NCBI GenBank assembly: GCA_029747585.1
Contig: JAPEVF010000846.1
Coordinates: 1 to 19,367 of the forward strand
Direction of reading: 5' to 3'
DNA from: Pleurotus djamor
Lineage: Eukaryota > Basidiomycota > Agaricomycetes > Agaricales > Pleurotaceae
DNA: 19,367 bases
The translations under genes were made by a program, and so were the position numbers. Within the stretch, counting starts at the first letter, position 1, and each line of letters starts with the position of its first letter. Positions 1 to 8,088 of the stretch are shown piece after piece. Under the pieces are notes generated by a model, which worked only from the letters and a program-made list of their open reading frames with translations, had not been told where the DNA came from and made no database searches.

Positions 1-141
1 GTACACCTTGATTGAGATCGAGGGAGGTTCACCTTTGATCGCTTTGACAACTGCTTTGGCAGCGTGGACGACAGCATTCTTGATAGTGTTGAACGCTTTG
101 CGGAACCAATCGAAAAAGCCGTCGCTCTCTCTTTTACGCAG
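1..141 (-). CDS. Partial leftward coding fragment, amphipathic-helix-rich protein of unknown function
   Basis: Read leftward from 141, the minus strand is open to the window edge (47 codons). It encodes an alternation of basic, aromatic and hydrophobic residues (DGFFDWFRKAFNTIKNAVVH, then more Ala/Val/Lys helix and a GEPPSISIKVY end). This looks like real amphipathic helical coding sequence, but I do not recognise the family. No start of its own is visible. Right of 141 the sequence soon becomes the reverse strand of the 252-bp DM9 copy, so the 5' end seems to have been lost to that rearrangement. In frame upstream, an ATG lies at 172-174 inside the DM9 copy and could supply a chimeric start (adding MLSSVVRAQSQ). 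An AAAG at about 135-138 on the minus strand could instead be a splice acceptor. The gene continues left of the window. Confidence 0.4.
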   Translation of the reverse strand, partial: MRKRESDGFFDWFRKAFNTIKNAVVHAAKAVVKAIKGEPPSISIKVY

Positions 142-152
142 TTGTGATTGAG

Positions 153-404
153 CTCTTACCACAGACGACAACATCCCCGCTCCAAACATCCTCCACAACC
201 CACCTTGCGTGGACCCAGAAGGTCAACCCGTCTACATCGCCTCGGAGCTGGACTTCAAAGGCGGTGTTCACCCATGTAAAGTCGCACCCCACCTCTGGCC
301 GAACCATTGTCGAGTGTCGTACAGCGGAGCAGAGGTGCCACACAAAGGAAGCTACGATCTGCTGCCGTTCTCGACAGAGTTGATGGAATTCGTGGATACT
401 ACTG
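153..404 (+). pseudogene. Truncated DM9-domain fragment, inverted copy of 4527-4778
   Basis: These 252 bp align without gaps to the reverse complement of 4527-4778 inside the DM9 gene; I count 12 mismatches (about 95% identity). The copied frame stays open and encodes DM9 repeat 1, from LTTDDNIPAPNILHN through the YIASELDF, GVHPCK and EVPHKG stretches to MEFVDTT, then VLP and a stop at 413-415. About six of the differences change residues, for example Asp/Asn, Gly/Asp and Ser/Gly. There is no usable start: a TGA lies in frame at 149-151. The N-terminal 580 or so residues of the parent and its second DM9 repeat are absent. Homology ends exactly where the parent's G7 run begins. This is a dead gene fragment moved recently, not a functional gene. 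Confidence 0.85.
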
Positions 405-417
405 TGTTGCCATAAAT

Positions 418-1021
418 ATGGTATGCTGCCCAGCTTGTCGTACTCCCATCAGCCTTGACCGTGGTAAGCTACTCTACCTGCATGTACACCATGTTCTATG
501 AATTTGAATGTTGAATTTCCCTTTTTTGATTGTATTTGAGGAATTCCTCAGCTGCCAGGCTACGGATGACTTGTATTTCCCGACGCGTTGTTTTGTCTCA
601 GTCTGATTCAGAGTCTGATTCAGAGTCTGGTGGTGGTGCGACTCACAGGCTGTCTCCAAGTCAGTGTGAAGTTGGACACACCTGCGTCGACGCCGCGAGG
701 ACACTTGGACTACGGTAAATAACACCCGAAACACACCAGATGGGCTACTACGACTTTCTTGCTCTCCCTCACGCTCATGCTCCCTTTCAAACAATTCTTG
801 ACGCACTAGCCTCGCGCGAAACGCTCCTCGTCAATGAAGAAAAGCACCTCGAAAGTCAGGTTTGTCGTATTGAAAATCACGTATACCGTGATGGGACTCA
901 GACTGTGGCGAAACCAGCTGGGTTGGGTTGGGTGGCTGTAGGATTTATGGTGATGATTCTGCTGTTCTTCTATTTTTTCTGTCAGTGGAGAGTGTTGCTG
1001 TCGCTAGGCGAGGTGAGGTGA
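418..1021 (+). pseudogene. Small zinc-finger-like, single-pass membrane protein gene with an in-frame stop
   Basis: Exon 1 (418-463) starts with ATG and encodes MVCCPACRTPISLDR, a CPxC knuckle like the first half of a RING-type finger. A canonical donor (GTAAGC at 464) and a CAG acceptor (549-551) bound an 88-bp intron. Exon 2 (552-1021) continues in frame with an SDSESDSES acidic repeat, a second Cys/His patch (CEVGHTC, then DAARTLGLR), an amphipathic helix (TILDALASRETLLVNEEKHL) and a membrane segment (GWVAVGFMVMILLFFYFFCQ) near the C terminus. A TAA at 716-718 interrupts the frame, and coding character resumes after it in the same frame. So the gene appears nonsense-mutated, unless a weak 141-bp intron (715-855) removes the stop. 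The start lies only 14 bp after the DM9 fragment, so its promoter may be displaced. The finger is degenerate and the RING comparison is tentative. Confidence 0.45.
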
Positions 1022-1355
1022 AGTGGAGCGGTCGATAGACTCGACAGACTCGACAACTATTTCTCAGACTCATGCATGGTTTACTCGTAAAAGGTCGTGT
1101 TTCATGAGCTCAAGCGGTCGTAGAGGCGAGGGGTGGTACTGAGTACTTGTACCACACGGATGTCACGAAGACCCCTTGACGCGTACTCAAGCTAAAGACG
1201 GGTTATGATACCGTGATTGGGGAGGGAGGAACGTGGAGGAGGTGCACGTCCAGGGCTATGTCATGCACTTGTATAGAGTGTCTACTACATACGTATCCAT
1301 CCAAGTTTCCTTCATACAAATAGGTCTAGAGGATTTTCCAAAGTACCGCTGCTTC
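1022..1355. other. Intergenic, no gene seen
   Basis: This short spacer lies between the end of the zinc-finger-like gene and the end of the GH128 gene, so two 3' ends converge here. I see no ORF with coding character and no RNA gene. A small direct repeat of a GACTCGACA-type unit lies at about 1037-1057. Confidence 0.6.
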
Positions 1356-2677
1356 CTAAGGTGTAACATATGTCTTCCCGATGCTGTTTAAATTCCCCGA
1401 ACCGTCGAGTAGGTCTGTCACATGGCGGGTAGGTAAGTCACCGAGGTCTCGCTTTATGTGGTGGCGGAAAGATGATGCTTACTGTAGGCGATACCGCTTT
1501 GTGGACGCTATTCAACATGGGTGACGATGCATTGATGAGCAACGGAGTGACACAAGGGGATGACGCTGGATGAGTGCTTTGACTACGCTGTGAGCCGTCC
1601 TCCGCTGCGGGCCGCATCAGTATACTAGTTGATGGGACCAGCGGGTGCTTACGCAACTGACCTGGTAGCTCAGTTGGTAGAGCATAGGGCTAGATTCCTG
1701 GGAGGTCACAGGTTCAATTCCTGTCCAGGTCGNCTTTTCCTCTCAGCCCCGGTTCGAAAGTTGTGCACTTTGGGTGACAACTTTTGAGAGGGGAAGGTGC
1801 GTACCATGTAAGCAAACCATGAATACCTCTCAATCCAAGACGTCGAGTCGAGAAACGCAATGGCGTCTTTCATGAAGTTAGAAACAGCTGAATAACGAGG
1901 AATTAAACTAAGATATGAATCCAAGCGATGCGAAGGGAAGGGAATCGGTACGTACCGTTCACATCTGTCGAAGTTTCAGCGAACTCAGTCACCCAGATCT
2001 TAGCAGACGGGAAAGTCGAATGGACAGTGTTGAGGTATTGGATAAACCATTGCGAACCACTCCCATACCAATGTACCGCAATAGCATCGATGGTGCACCC
2101 CGAGCAGGCGGAGATGAAGCTTTGGAGCCATGGAATGCCTGCTGGTGCGCTGCTTACGCCGGGGGAGACGAGTTTCACGCCGAGGGAGGATTTGAGGGGT
2201 TGGATGTATTGTTTCCAGAGTTGGGCGGCTTGGGATGGGGAGAGGTTTGATTGGGTGCTGAAGTCGGGTTCGTTGAAGCCCTGAAGTTCAAATGAACGTA
2301 TGTACAGTCAGTTTGCGATTAGAGGACACATTGAATCGAAGAAGGAGGATATGAAGGGGTATGTGGAGACATACCAACACAGTCTTCGCGCCACTAGCCC
2401 TAACCAACCCCGCGAGATTGGCGATCCCGCTGGACCCCCATTGCATCGGGACGTATTCGATGTGGGAATTCGCTACGGCGGGAGAGGTGGGCGAGGAAGA
2501 CCAGTCGTATTGCCAGGAGACGACGCTGGCGGATTGGTTGGCGCGGATGATGTCGTTTGGGGAGGAGAAATCGGCGAATGCGAGTCCGCGTTTGGCGTTT
2601 TTGGCGGCGAGGGTCGTGGGGATGGAGGATGTGAGGAGGAGGATGGGGAGGAGAGAGGTTGCGAGAGGGAGGTACAT
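1356..2677 (-). CDS. GH128 endo-beta-1,3-glucanase (Glyco_hydro_cc), secreted
   Basis: Exons, read leftward: 2375-2677, 1956-2280, 1805-1887, 1483-1507 and 1356-1414, giving 264 residues and a TAG stop. All junctions are GT..AG and the total is 265 codons. Residues 1-25 form a signal peptide (LPLATSLLPILLLTSS, then TTLA). The GH128 body follows: KRGLAF, SWQYDW, YVPMQWG, GFNEPD with the predicted acid/base Glu105, AIAVHWYG, and WVTEFAE with the predicted nucleophile Glu200. ERYSWFAYM comes next, then a C-terminal NLLDGSGNLNSIGKTYVTP typical of the family. Family members cleave beta-1,3-glucan, here probably in the fungus's own wall. Length is normal for single-domain GH128. Exon 4 has only 25 nt, and intron 3 (1508-1804, 297 bp) is far longer than the other introns (94, 68 and 68 bp) and holds an antisense tRNA-like sequence. 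The family call is firm. The exon 4-5 joins rest on frame and family fit. Confidence 0.9.
1659..1732 (+). tRNA. tRNA-like sequence or tRNA pseudogene inside GH128 intron 3 (antisense)
   Basis: A class I cloverleaf is visible: a seven-pair acceptor stem (GACCTGG with CCAGGTC), a D arm with GCTC/GAGC and an A box TAGCTCAGTTGG, and a five-pair T arm (ACAGG/CCTGT) with a B box GGTTCAATTCC. A TTTT pol III stop follows at 1735-1738. The anticodon arm is poor: TAGGG against CCTGG has wobble pairs and an A-G mismatch, and the loop CTAGATT has T at position 37. The nominal anticodon AGA would mean serine, but the long variable arm of tRNA-Ser is missing. An N at 1733 adjoins it. The best call is a decayed tRNA gene or tRNA-derived element on the strand opposite its host gene. 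An imperfect hairpin follows (cctctca at 1739-1745 and aaagttgt at 1757-1764 against 1777-1791). Confidence 0.65.
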
Positions 2678-2722
2678 GGCGAGGTTTGAGAGCAGTTGAG
2701 TGAGGGAAGAGACAGGTGGAGA

Positions 2723-2732
2723 GCTTATAAAC
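2723..2732 (-). promoter_or_regulatory. TATA-like element of the GH128 gene
   Basis: Read on the minus strand this is GTTTATAAGC, about 46-55 bases before the GH128 start codon at 2675-2677. The position is plausible for a fungal core promoter with a short 5' leader. The call rests on motif and position only. Confidence 0.45.
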
Positions 2733-3486
2733 GGACACAAGTCGCCAGAATATCATTGATGGTTTTCGGTTTTCGGCGGAAACCCGAGGGATACGGGGAA
2801 AGGCGTTCGCGAAGGTGTGTTGTTTTTCGAAATTAGTGCAGCCTGGCTGCTTGTGCCCATGTGGGTAAGATTCAAGAAAGCGAGGTAGCACATTGTAGGT
2901 ATTTGAATTAAACGATTAAACGATTCTAGCCATCAAGTGCATCAAAGGGAGACACGTAGGCGGTTGTTCCAGGACCGTATCCGAGAGCAGACGTAGAGTC
3001 GGTCGTTTGGGTCAATGGTATTCCACCGAAGCGAGGTTGGAGCATATGGGGCGTCCTTCCTCCCGAGTCCCTTGCTCCGAGGCAAAGAAGAGAGATGGGA
3101 CACTTGGACGAGGCTTTCTAGGCTGGCTATACCTATACATAGTGGGAGAAGGACTCCGGTGGAGGTGCTGAGTGATCGGAGAACAGCGCGCAGGTTGGTT
3201 TAGTTGCCGGAGGCGAGAGAGGCGGGTGGAGGTGGAGGTGGGTGGGAAGGGATTTCAAGGAAGGGAAAGGAGTGAGTGAATGGTTCTGATCCTCGAGGTG
3301 GGGGAGTAGCTCAAATTCAAACCTTGCGAAGCAGTTCTTGATACAGAACAGCACACAAACAAGAATAAGGGGGTGAAACATGTTGAGGTTATAATTTCCA
3401 GAGTATTGAGAGAATGCATGCCGTCAGAGTGTATAGAGTATATGTTGTGTGTTCAAGTTCATTGTGACAGAGAGAAAGTTTTCCTG

Positions 3487-3512
3487 GGAACATGAAAAAG
3501 GAACATGAAAAA
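3487..3512. repeat. Two perfect tandem copies of a 13-bp unit
   Basis: The unit GGAACATGAAAAA occurs at 3487-3499 and 3500-3512 with no mismatch. It is intergenic and no function is apparent. Confidence 0.8.
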
Positions 3513-4272
3513 GGTTGAAACGAGTTGGAAATAAAGCAAAGTCGCACAGATCATGATCGTGGATTTGTGGAGCGTGTTGGACAGACTTCTTCGCTTGCCT
3601 GCCGGCGGGGTGGCTGTCTTCCAAGCTCGAAAGAATGTTCTGCCGCAAGGAGAGTCAGAACAGAGTTATTTGCTGTGGGATTCGAATGTTGCCCCAAGCA
3701 GGTGACAAGTTTCCAGGAGCACGGGGGAGTGGGAAGCTAGAAGCTGCAAGGGTCACAGACGACAGAAGTAAGAAGCATGGAGACACATCGAACGTTTGGA
3801 CGCCGGTGCTGATGCTAGACCACGTCTGTCCACTCCGTTCCGAACGGTCTGTGATCAAAAGTGAGTACTGAGGTTAACGTTGGAGGTTTGTACGCCGGAG
3901 TATGTGTTACTTGAAGGAGAACGGAACTGAGAAGTAGAGGCACCGTTGAGGTTCTTGAGAACGATGTGCTTCTAGCAGCTAGCCGGTCCCCGTTCCGACA
4001 CGCTACGCACTGACACTAAACGGTCAGGAGCCAGATTGACTCATTATAGCATTGAAAAGTAGACGGGGCCAGAGGGAACAAGTAAACGTACGTCGAGAGG
4101 GCACATTTTCTGCATTATCTCTTTCTCAAGTAAGAACACTGTGCAAAGCGGAATCACGAACATAGACACAGTTAACCACACGTCACAAACTAGCAGCTTC
4201 TCTCTGCTATCTCCAACATCTAAAAGGTATAATGAGAAAGTGCTTAATCAAGAGTAAAGCAGAAGCTACAAC

Positions 4273-6800
4273 TCACAAGATCTTGTGCTCAAACCGATAA
4301 TTTTCCTTGTCACCATACGGCGCGTCTCCTCCGCCTTGGTCTCCCTATATGTCCATCAGTTTACGACAATCCACCACAAAGAAAGAAAAGAATAACCCAC
4401 CAAATGAGGAGCTGCCTTCCCCGGAACCCAAACACCATCCTCCACTTCGACAAGGGCATGGTAAAGTGGCTTCCCATCTTCATACCCACCCAAAACGACA
4501 CGTCGACCATCAGGGATCTTCCCCCCCAGTAGTATCCACGAATTCCATCAACTCTGTCGAGAACGGCAGCAGATCGTAGCCTCCTTTGTGCGGCACCTCT
4601 GCTCCGCCGTACGAAACTCGACAATGGTCGGGCCAGAGGTGGGGTGCGACTTTACACGGGTGGACACCGTCTTTGAAGTTCAGCGCCGAGGCAATGTAGA
4701 CGGGTTGACCTTCTGGGTCCACGCAAGGTGGGTTGTGGAGGATGTTTGGAGCGGGGATGTTGTCGTCTGTGGTAAGAGGTAGACGCGTCCCAGCATCTGT
4801 ATCATCACGATACATATGACACATAATCGCATCCAGCTCGCGCATACCCAAGGGATTCTCTCCCGTTGGCTGCTCATTCCAGAAGATCTGTCCTTCTTCA
4901 ATCTCATCCCACGACCCATCAGGTCTCTGCACCGTAAGCTTGCCGCCACCAGCAACAGCATCAGCAGGAGTTCCAGAATTAGATTCACCAAACGCGTGTA
5001 CGGGCTTCGCTGAGTCCATCGCGCTTTTGTAGAAGTCGTCTTGAAGATCCGTGGAGACGAGGGTATCAGGGTACCATTCCGCTGGGGAGTCTTGATCGAA
5101 TTTGACGAGATATTCGTAGTGTTCGGATACTTCGGGAGGGGAATCTTCGGTGGCCGCCATGATTGTCTTTACATGGCGACAATGGGCCAAAGCCAGGGGA
5201 GAGACGTCCTCGCTCGTAACCTCTTCGTTTGTGATACTAACGAGGTCTCGAATGGGTACGCGGCCATGCAGGGAAGCACCAGCAGTTGTTGAAACATATC
5301 TGAATCTCCGAACCTTGCCAAAGGCTACGGGATGGTCGTTGATGAGTTTGAGGATCGGGGTAGGGAGATGTCTGATCCAAAGAGGCTCAGAGTGGAAGGA
5401 GTCCTTGATGACTTTGCTGAAGATTGGGGTGTATCGGTTACTCATGAGGCCGTATTGCCTGGGTGCTTTCAGATCGACTTTGAGGACACCACGGTAGCTG
5501 TTGGGGTCTTGATTCTTCTGCTTCTCGGTGATCGCGTCCTTTTCGATTTGGTCGAGGTCGCGAGTGAGAACCTATTGTCTTGATTAGTGGCACATCCTGT
5601 TGATGGAAACGACCTGAAAAAGGAAGACAAACCTCAAAGGACTTGACGCGGATGTCGTGAGTCTTCTCTGTGACATTACTAGGCACGTCACCATCATACA
5701 ACGTCTTGTACTTCTTCACCAACTCCCGATGATCCAAAAGTTTCTGCGCATAATACGCGTACATCCTATCTTCCTCTCCGAAATTCAAGAAAATCATTCG
5801 GCCGTTGTCATCGAAGAAATCCGGTGCGAAGCGAAGGAAGAAATTGGGCGCATCGATGTTGCCGCCTTTGAACCGTCCTAGACGAGGGAGGGGTTCGAGT
5901 GGGATGTGGCCTGTGGGGAGGGACTCTGCAGTTGAGAGTGGGGGAAGCCTTTCTCGAGGGACGATACTGCCGTTGTGGTAGAAGATACGTTGGTTATCGC
6001 CTGCGACAAAGTGGCCGAGTTCCGAACCATTCCCTTGTCGGATGAGACTCTTCCCTTCGACGCGGAAGACCTGGGTGAAATAAGTGTGTCAACACGAGAG
6101 ATGTAAGTTGATGTGTAAAAAAAAGGACTAACTCGAGTTGTTTCGCCTGGTCTGACCTTCACTCCTCCTTTCCCAATCAAGCCGTCACCAGCAGCAATGA
6201 CCACACCGTCAAAGATATCCCCACCGAGTTCTCCTTCTTTCTTCTGCGAGAAATCTCGAACGACATTCGTACCGACGCCGATCATGCCTTGAGGATCATA
6301 CTTGTGGTGACGAGCACTTTCGATACCTTAAAACATTGAATACGTGAATAAGGGAGGCTGTAGGGTTACGGGGAGGAAGGCATGGGTGTACATACCAGTC
6401 AAGACTCCATCTGCGGCGACACCAGCTACGACTGCCGCTAAAACTGGGAGGGCGGCACCACCTGTGGCTCCTGCCAAAGCACCAGCACCAATGACGGCCA
6501 AAGTGCGTGTCGCGGCTTCTTCGGCTTTTATTCCTTCTTCAGTATCACCCATCGCGAAATGAACGATGCCTGAGGGTCCACAAAGGTCTGAGCTTGGATC
6601 AAATGGGCACGCGAAAAAACGTATGTACCTTTGATATGCCCGACCACTGGGATGTTATCGACGAGATCACCGATAGTCTTGCCAGGGTGGTGAGTCCAAG
6701 CATCTGTGAATTCGTTCCATGTCTTCTTTGCACCGTCTACATTGCCGGTGCAGACTTGTACCAATGATTTCAGCTGAGAGATTATAGGAAAGGTCGACAT
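4273..6800 (-). CDS. DM9-repeat (DUF3421-like) protein with N-terminal glycine-rich hydrophobic region; frameshifted
   Basis: Exons, read leftward: 6629-6800, 6396-6569, 6133-6326, 5633-6070, 4401-5571 and 4273-4344. Introns are 59, 69, 62, 61 and 56 bp with GT..AG ends and consistent phases. With one surplus G discounted in the G7 run at 4521-4527, the product is 739 residues; as written, translation stops after GGEDP at 4510. An amphipathic start (NVDGAKKTWNEFTDAW, DNIPVVGHIKG) leads to a glycine-zipper-like stretch at about 81-116 (VIGAGALAGATGGAALPVLA) that may insert in or bind membrane. An unassigned middle region has IDAPNFFLRFAPDFF and MIFLNFGEEDR at about 250-290. Two DM9 repeats end the protein: about 610-670 (GQPVYIA, HPCKVAP, YGGAEV) and about 675-739 (GGYEDGKPLY, VPGKAAPH, PYGDKE). 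DM9 proteins bind mannose-type glycans in oysters; the fungal role is unknown. There is no signal peptide, so it is probably cytosolic. Confidence 0.8.
4521..4527 (-). other. G7 homopolymer carrying the +1 frameshift of the DM9 gene
   Basis: The minus strand reads ACT ACT followed by seven G. Six G would join DTTGG to KIPDGRRVVLGGYEDG and restore DM9 repeat 2. Seven lead to GEDP and a TGA. Total coding length is exactly one base over a multiple of three. It may be a sequencing error or a real mutation. Confidence 0.75.
4527..4778 (-). repeat. Parent copy of the inverted 252-bp DM9 duplication
   Basis: This segment of exon 5 is matched by 153-404 on the other strand at about 95% identity without gaps. 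One edge of the homology is the first G of the G7 run; the other lies just before CTCTTACC. Confidence 0.9.
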
Positions 6801-6872
6801 CGCCTAGAGTCCAGAGGCACTCGCAAAGGACGATATCGGTTTGGAGTTTGGGCGCACGGATTAGCGAGAGGC

Positions 6873-6910
6873 TTTATATGAGTATCACCGCAGGGATTGA
6901 CTGCGATTGG
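6873..6910 (-). promoter_or_regulatory. TATA and CCAAT elements upstream of the DM9 gene
   Basis: On the minus strand, CATATAAAGC lies about 70-80 bases before the start codon at 6798-6800, and a CCAAT box (ATTGG at 6906-6910 on the plus strand) lies about 30 bases further upstream. The order and spacing suit a fungal class II promoter and support the chosen start. Confidence 0.55.
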
Positions 6911-7832
6911 TGAAGACAATAAGTCATAAAGCCTGAGAGATTACATGCATCCTAAGTGGTCTTAGTTCAGACTTTGGAGAGTGAAGCGAGCAAGGGCACA
7001 GTGCTGAATGACATACCTGCATTCGACGGTTCCTTCTATGGACAAACGATGGGGAGTATCCTTGGGTCAGGTGTACTGGTGCGTACCCATGTCATTGTCA
7101 TTGTCACGGTGGTGGGACGCCGCCGATGTGGAGTTCCCTGTGAGGGCAAAAGAGAGGGAAATGGTCCCAGCCTGAGGCGACCCCAGAGCGTCACTTTTGT
7201 CATGATGTCAGAATACAGTGTGATAGGTTGGAGATATGGCAGCCGTTGTATTTTTGAGTCCATCGTGATGCAGGGATAGCTATTCGGAGGGAAGTACGGT
7301 AAGCCAAGTCAGCACATTTTGTGGCGACACTATCCATCTTGTTCAAGATTTTTCGTAGGGGCGGATGTACCGAGAGACTGGATGGGCATCGCGTTATGCA
7401 AATTTGTGTCATAGATTGAAGATATCTGTGGTAGCAAGCGTCGAGTATTCTCGAATCTATCATGATTTGCCCTGGGAAATTGGAATACGAGCCCGAAGGA
7501 AGGACAGGAAACCAAGTCGTACAGGTCGTGTCGTAGGGACTTCCTCGCATGTTCCTCGCATGTTTTGGGCCGTCTCTTCAGATTTCTTGGTATGTTCTTC
7601 CGTAGAAGAGGTATCTAGTGTAGAAGGACGGGGAAAGTGCTGGGCCAGCCCAAGCAAGCAGACAGTGAAACCTAGCTCCGGGATTCGTCCTAACCCATCT
7701 CGAGTTGGTCAGCTCTGTTGTGGTCGACATATCATATGTATTCTCCTTCCAGGCTTCAAGCTTCAAGCCTCAGTCATATTGGGCATGGTTGGGAGAATTT
7801 GGAACTCACCGGCATGTTGAGTGACGGTCTTG

Positions 7833-7872
7833 GGCCCGGGCCGGGGGCCTTTTTTTTTGAAAAAAAAAAGGC
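7833..7872. repeat. GC palindrome followed by perfect poly-T/poly-A hairpin
   Basis: GGCCCGGGCC at 7833-7842 is a perfect palindrome. Four bases on, GCC plus nine T (7847-7858) pairs perfectly with nine A plus GGC (7861-7872) across a GA loop. It lies between divergent gene starts. Poly(dA:dT) tracts usually exclude nucleosomes. It could also be a termination hairpin for a stray transcript. Confidence 0.75.
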
Positions 7873-8088
7873 GGTTGTGAAAGTGCCAGACCCCGATCAA
7901 GCTTTTGAAGGTCGATACGACTCACGAGAAGAGTGATCTTTCATGGACGTAAGTACTGGATACTGGATCGGAGTAGTATGATGTTCCGAGTTGTCGGAGT
8001 TCTCGGCGAAGGTACTTAGTAAACATAGCGCTCATCTTGCGCTCGATCGTTCATTCCTTTTCTCCAATTCTAGATAATCCGACCAGAA

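Larger units (their letters stand above)
2678..4272. other. Intergenic spacer between GH128 start and DM9 gene end
   Basis: These 1.6 kb lie upstream of the GH128 gene and downstream of the DM9 gene, both leftward. No ORF here has convincing coding character. The right end should be the DM9 3' UTR and the left end the GH128 promoter. It holds a 13-bp tandem repeat at 3487-3512 and a doubled TAAACGAT at about 2909-2924. A short leftward ORF at 3133-3381 is treated as unsupported. Confidence 0.6.
6801..8088. other. Divergent intergenic region between the DM9 and F-box genes
   Basis: These 1.3 kb separate two gene starts and should hold both promoters. Open frames here (for example 7365-7820 rightward and 7200-7550 leftward) lack coding character and have no family resemblance. 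The notable structure is the palindrome pair at 7833-7872. Near the right end, ATGGAC followed by GTAAGT (7943-7954) may be a short first exon of the F-box gene. Confidence 0.6.

Noticed and set aside
1659..1732. Functional tRNA-Ser(AGA)
   Set aside because: Class I short variable loop, mispaired anticodon stem and T37 do not fit tRNA-Ser; kept as tRNA-like.
2300..2891. Several ORFs of 110-160 codons on both strands (2300-2689, 2361-2699, 2400-2891)
   Set aside because: They overlap GH128 exon 1 and its promoter in other frames, and their low-complexity products show no family resemblance.
3133..3381. Leftward 82-codon ORF with a hydrophobic, signal-like start and Pro/His-rich remainder
   Set aside because: It could be a small secreted protein, but no splice, promoter or homology support is visible, and the Pro/His tail fits a purine-rich opposite strand.
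7365..7820. Rightward 151-codon ORF between the divergent genes
   Set aside because: Erratic composition, no recognisable motif, and equally long antisense frames; probably chance.
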